In this document: piece after piece, positions 61,835 to 64,000 of the stretch
Position numbering within the stretch: the stretch's first letter is position 1
Layout: each line of letters begins with the position of its first letter
Notes under the pieces: generated by a model
What the model saw: only the letters and a program-made list of their open reading frames with translations
Databases searched by the model: none
Told to the model about the DNA's origin: nothing
Position numbers and translations under genes: made by a program
DNA from: Christensenella massiliensis
GTDB lineage: Bacteria; Bacillota; Clostridia; Christensenellales; Christensenellaceae
Assembly (NCBI GenBank): GCA_900155415.1
Contig: LT700187.1
Location: 1,488,001 to 1,552,000 of the forward strand
DNA: 64,000 bases
Reading direction: 5' to 3'

Positions 61835-63406
61835 ATGTACCGTATTCTGATCGTCGACGACGAAGCCCTTGTGCGCAGGGGTATCAAGAAGAGCATCAAT
61901 TGGAACGAGCTTGATATAGAAATGGTGGCCGAAGCGGAAAACGGCGTGGAAGCGTTGGAGCAGGTGCTTGAAAATGTACCGGATATCATTCTGCTCGATA
62001 TTTGCATGCCGAAAATGGACGGCCTTGAGTTTGCCAGTATTGTCAAGCAGAAATATCCGCAGATGCGGATCGTTATTATTACCGGCTTCGATGATTTCGA
62101 ATATGCCCGCAGCGCCCTGCGCGCCGGCGTTGACGACTATATTCTCAAGCCGATCACGCGGGAAATGGTGGAGGATGTCGTAAAAAAGCAGATCGAAAAA
62201 ATTGCCGAGGAACGGGAAAAAAATATACCGGTAAAGCCGGACGAAAGTAAAGCCGCTGCTGCCGTTCTGAATGCGGCGCTGCGGCGTGAAGCGCGTGCGG
62301 GGCAGGACTTTTCGGTGTTTCTGGATTATGCGCAAATCCAAGACGAGCACATCTATTTTGTCATCATGAAGGATTATCTGTCGCGGTGTAAAATATGGGC
62401 TGATGCAGCGGCCGATGATCTTGCAGGCTTTGCGATCCTGAATATTGCAGAAGAGCTTTTGCGCGATACTCGTACGGGCTTTGCCTTTGAAACCTACCGA
62501 AACGAGCTGGCTATGGTGGTATCATGCGCCACTCTCCGCGGACTGGAGGAGCTTCTGGCCGATATCTACCATAATATTCTGGATTTTATCGAGATCCCCG
62601 TAGATTTTGCAGTTTCCGAGGAAGGAACGCTCGCAAAGCTTCCTGAGCTTGCAGAGCAGGCACGGGAGGCGCTTGAATGCACCTTTGTGCTTTCCGAAAA
62701 AAATATTATTCATTACGGGGAGGTAAAAGCACACGGCGCTGCAGATTTTCAATATCCAGAGAAGATCGAAAAAGAGCTTTTGGCTGTCATGTATTCCGGC
62801 GATGCGGAAGAAAGCAAGAGGCTGATCGAAGAGTTCTTTTCCCGCCTGCGGGAGGCAACGCCGGATGTGACACGTTGCAAAAGTATGCTGCTTCGCCTGC
62901 TTTTGAATTTGTCGAACACAATGGAATCCGTGAGCTCACGTTTACATATTGAGACGAGGAACGGTGCTGTGTTATTCGATCCGGTGAAAAGACTGGAACA
63001 ATTCGAGACATTGGAAGAGGCGGAGGAATGGGTGAAAAAGCTTTATCAAGAGACGCTTTCCTATGTATCCGCCATGCGGTCGCGCAGCGGGCAGCTGTTT
63101 TTGAAGATCGTTCAATATATTGAAAAAAACTATGGAGACAGCGATCTGAATTTGAAAAAGTGCAGCGAAGACCTTTTTCTTTCCTCCGGATATATCAGCA
63201 TGATCCTGAAAAAAGAATCCGGAAAGACGTTTGTAGACTACCTGAATGAATTCCGCATTGCGCGTGCTGTCGAACTGCTGGAGGAGCCGGAAAGCAAGGT
63301 GTATGAGGTGGCCGCGGACGTGGGCTTTACGCATCAAACCTATTTCAGCTCGGTTTTTAAGAAGATAATAGGTGTATCTCCCAAGCAATTCAAGGAAAGA
63401 AAATGA
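61835..63406 (+). CDS. YesN-type response regulator with AraC output
   Basis: A 523-residue regulator. Receiver domain 1-120: ILIVDDEALVRRGIKKSINW, phospho-Asp in IILLDICMPKMDG and Lys in YILKPIT. A 280-residue middle region without a clear motif, then a C-terminal AraC double helix-turn-helix (about 420-520: LFLSSGYISMILKKESGKTFVDYLNEFRIARAVELLE and VGFTHQTYFSSVFKK). Such regulators pair with YesM kinases and control carbohydrate uptake genes. The stop overlaps the kinase start as ATGA. GGGGAAAGGGG precedes the ATG. Confidence 0.93.
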   Translation: MYRILIVDDEALVRRGIKKSINWNELDIEMVAEAENGVEALEQVLENVPDIILLDICMPKMDGLEFASIVKQKYPQMRIVIITGFDDFEYARSALRAGVDDYILKPITREMVEDVVKKQIEKIAEEREKNIPVKPDESKAAAAVLNAALRREARAGQDFSVFLDYAQIQDEHIYFVIMKDYLSRCKIWADAAADDLAGFAILNIAEELLRDTRTGFAFETYRNELAMVVSCATLRGLEELLADIYHNILDFIEIPVDFAVSEEGTLAKLPELAEQAREALECTFVLSEKNIIHYGEVKAHGAADFQYPEKIEKELLAVMYSGDAEESKRLIEEFFSRLREATPDVTRCKSMLLRLLLNLSNTMESVSSRLHIETRNGAVLFDPVKRLEQFETLEEAEEWVKKLYQETLSYVSAMRSRSGQLFLKIVQYIEKNYGDSDLNLKKCSEDLFLSSGYISMILKKESGKTFVDYLNEFRIARAVELLEEPESKVYEVAADVGFTHQTYFSSVFKKIIGVSPKQFKERK

Positions 63407-64000
63407 AAAAGGCGCGCGTTCCGAAACGCATCTCAACGATTATCATTTTATGCTTTTCCCTGTTTATGATAGCGATCCTAATTATCATGAGCGTTCTTTC
63501 CTATTATTATTCCTATGAAAGTATGCGGGAACGGACGATCGCAGATACAGAGGTGATCCTGTCTCAGGTCGGAAAAAACATAGGGCGCTACATCAGCAAT
63601 ATTGAAAGTATTTCCGAGATCATCAATGCAAATCAGGACGTTTTGACCTATCTGAAGGATCCGGATGCGGAAAATGCGGGGCTCACCCGGACGAATTTCA
63701 GCAATTTTCTCAACTATCTTCCCCAAATCGATGCAAACATTGTTTCCATCTTTATTTTTGACCGGGAAAATCGGCCCGTCTATGTTCCGGCAAACCTGCG
63801 TATGAAGAAGAACTATGATATTACGCAGGATAAATGGTATCAAAATATGGAAAATTATAAGGCGGGACAGCCAGCCTTAACGGGCACGCAGGTGCGCGTC
63901 ATGACGGAAAAGGAAAATCCGTGGGTGCTCTCTCTCGCTCAGCGCATACTAAACACCGCGACAGGAGAGGTGATCGGTACACAGCTGGTAGAATTGAATT
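63403..64000 (+). CDS. YesM-type sensor histidine kinase, 3'-truncated by window edge
   Basis: ATG at 63403-63405 overlaps the yesN stop (ATGA) and follows CAAGGAAAG. The 199 residues present start with a basic stretch and a membrane helix (about 12-37, IIILCFSLFMIAILIIMSVLS is split by the Tyr-rich end), then an extracytoplasmic dCache-type sensor domain with IFIFDRENRPVYV and DKWYQNM. HAMP and kinase domains lie beyond the window. The pair likely senses a sugar or other ligand outside the cell; the transporter it would control is not in view. Confidence 0.85.
   Translation, partial: MKKARVPKRISTIIILCFSLFMIAILIIMSVLSYYYSYESMRERTIADTEVILSQVGKNIGRYISNIESISEIINANQDVLTYLKDPDAENAGLTRTNFSNFLNYLPQIDANIVSIFIFDRENRPVYVPANLRMKKNYDITQDKWYQNMENYKAGQPALTGTQVRVMTEKENPWVLSLAQRILNTATGEVIGTQLVELN

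Noticed and set aside
60230-62350. A 706-codon open frame on the minus strand
   Set aside because: Antisense to the fused E1 gene and the start of the YesN gene, crossing the terminator; composition is that of a shadow frame.
1-64000. tRNA, rRNA, tmRNA, insertion sequences or prophage genes
   Set aside because: I scanned by eye for CCA-adjacent cloverleaf patterns, transposase motifs and phage structural genes and found none convincing; a tRNAscan or Rfam run would be decisive.

Overview
This 64 kb window (bases near 50% GC) looks like a chromosome segment from an anaerobic Gram-positive member of the Firmicutes, most likely Clostridia; a Christensenella-like gut lineage is a guess only. The grounds are a firmicute infC-rpmI-rplT attenuator leader, mutS2, zapA behind pheST, thiI paired with a cysteine desulfurase, PadR/DUF2812, YesN/YesM, a class B sortase, WxL proteins, strong GGAGG ribosome binding sites and many intrinsic terminators. 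I see no rRNA, tRNA, CRISPR array, prophage or insertion sequence.

Layout. 1-8630: a DeoC-like aldolase (cut by the window edge), a PaaI thioesterase, an OFA-type MFS transporter, then a dense plus-strand run araD - WYL regulator - nadE (with an extra C-terminal region) - RelA/SpoT-domain protein - thrS. 8685-14815: the translation block infC-rpmI-rplT with its attenuator, a TrmH-family methyltransferase, pheS, pheT and zapA. 15047-19009: an accessory surface block set between zapA and mutS2: a secreted protein with five Ig-like repeats and a C-terminal dockerin, a wall-anchored protein with a cohesin-like domain and a VPKTG sorting signal, a class B sortase, and an Rrf2 regulator. 19106-28993: mutS2, tudS, a CssRS/HtrA-like secretion-stress set (response regulator, kinase, HtrA protease) with matching 11-bp-phased operators, then the cysteine desulfurase/thiI pair and mutM.

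29201-35755: a PTS-IIC-like membrane protein, a second two-component system, and the divergent gadB-gadC glutamate acid-resistance pair. 35813-41420: a cold-shock protein, an autoregulated padR-DUF2812 pair, a small membrane protein, two coupled radical SAM genes and a DUF815 ATPase. 41551-47137: class II aldolase, PHP-domain protein, an M1-like peptidase lipoprotein with an altered zinc motif, and fucO. 47179-50139: mutY, an acyl carrier protein and an acyl-CoA/ACP synthetase on the minus strand. 50735-54878: a WxL cluster (small WxL protein, DUF916/DUF3324 WxL-interacting protein, large beta-helix WxL protein). 54933-64000: rlmD, then a 2-oxoacid (pyruvate/acetoin type) dehydrogenase operon in the order E2-E3-fused E1, and a YesN/YesM two-component pair cut by the window edge.

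The most interesting content is the surface biology. A dockerin protein, a cohesin-like wall protein and a sortase lie side by side and could form a miniature docking system without enzymes, and a separate complete WxL cluster sits in what appears to be a clostridial genome. The secretion-stress regulon with its duplicated operator would fit a cell exporting many large beta-rich surface proteins.
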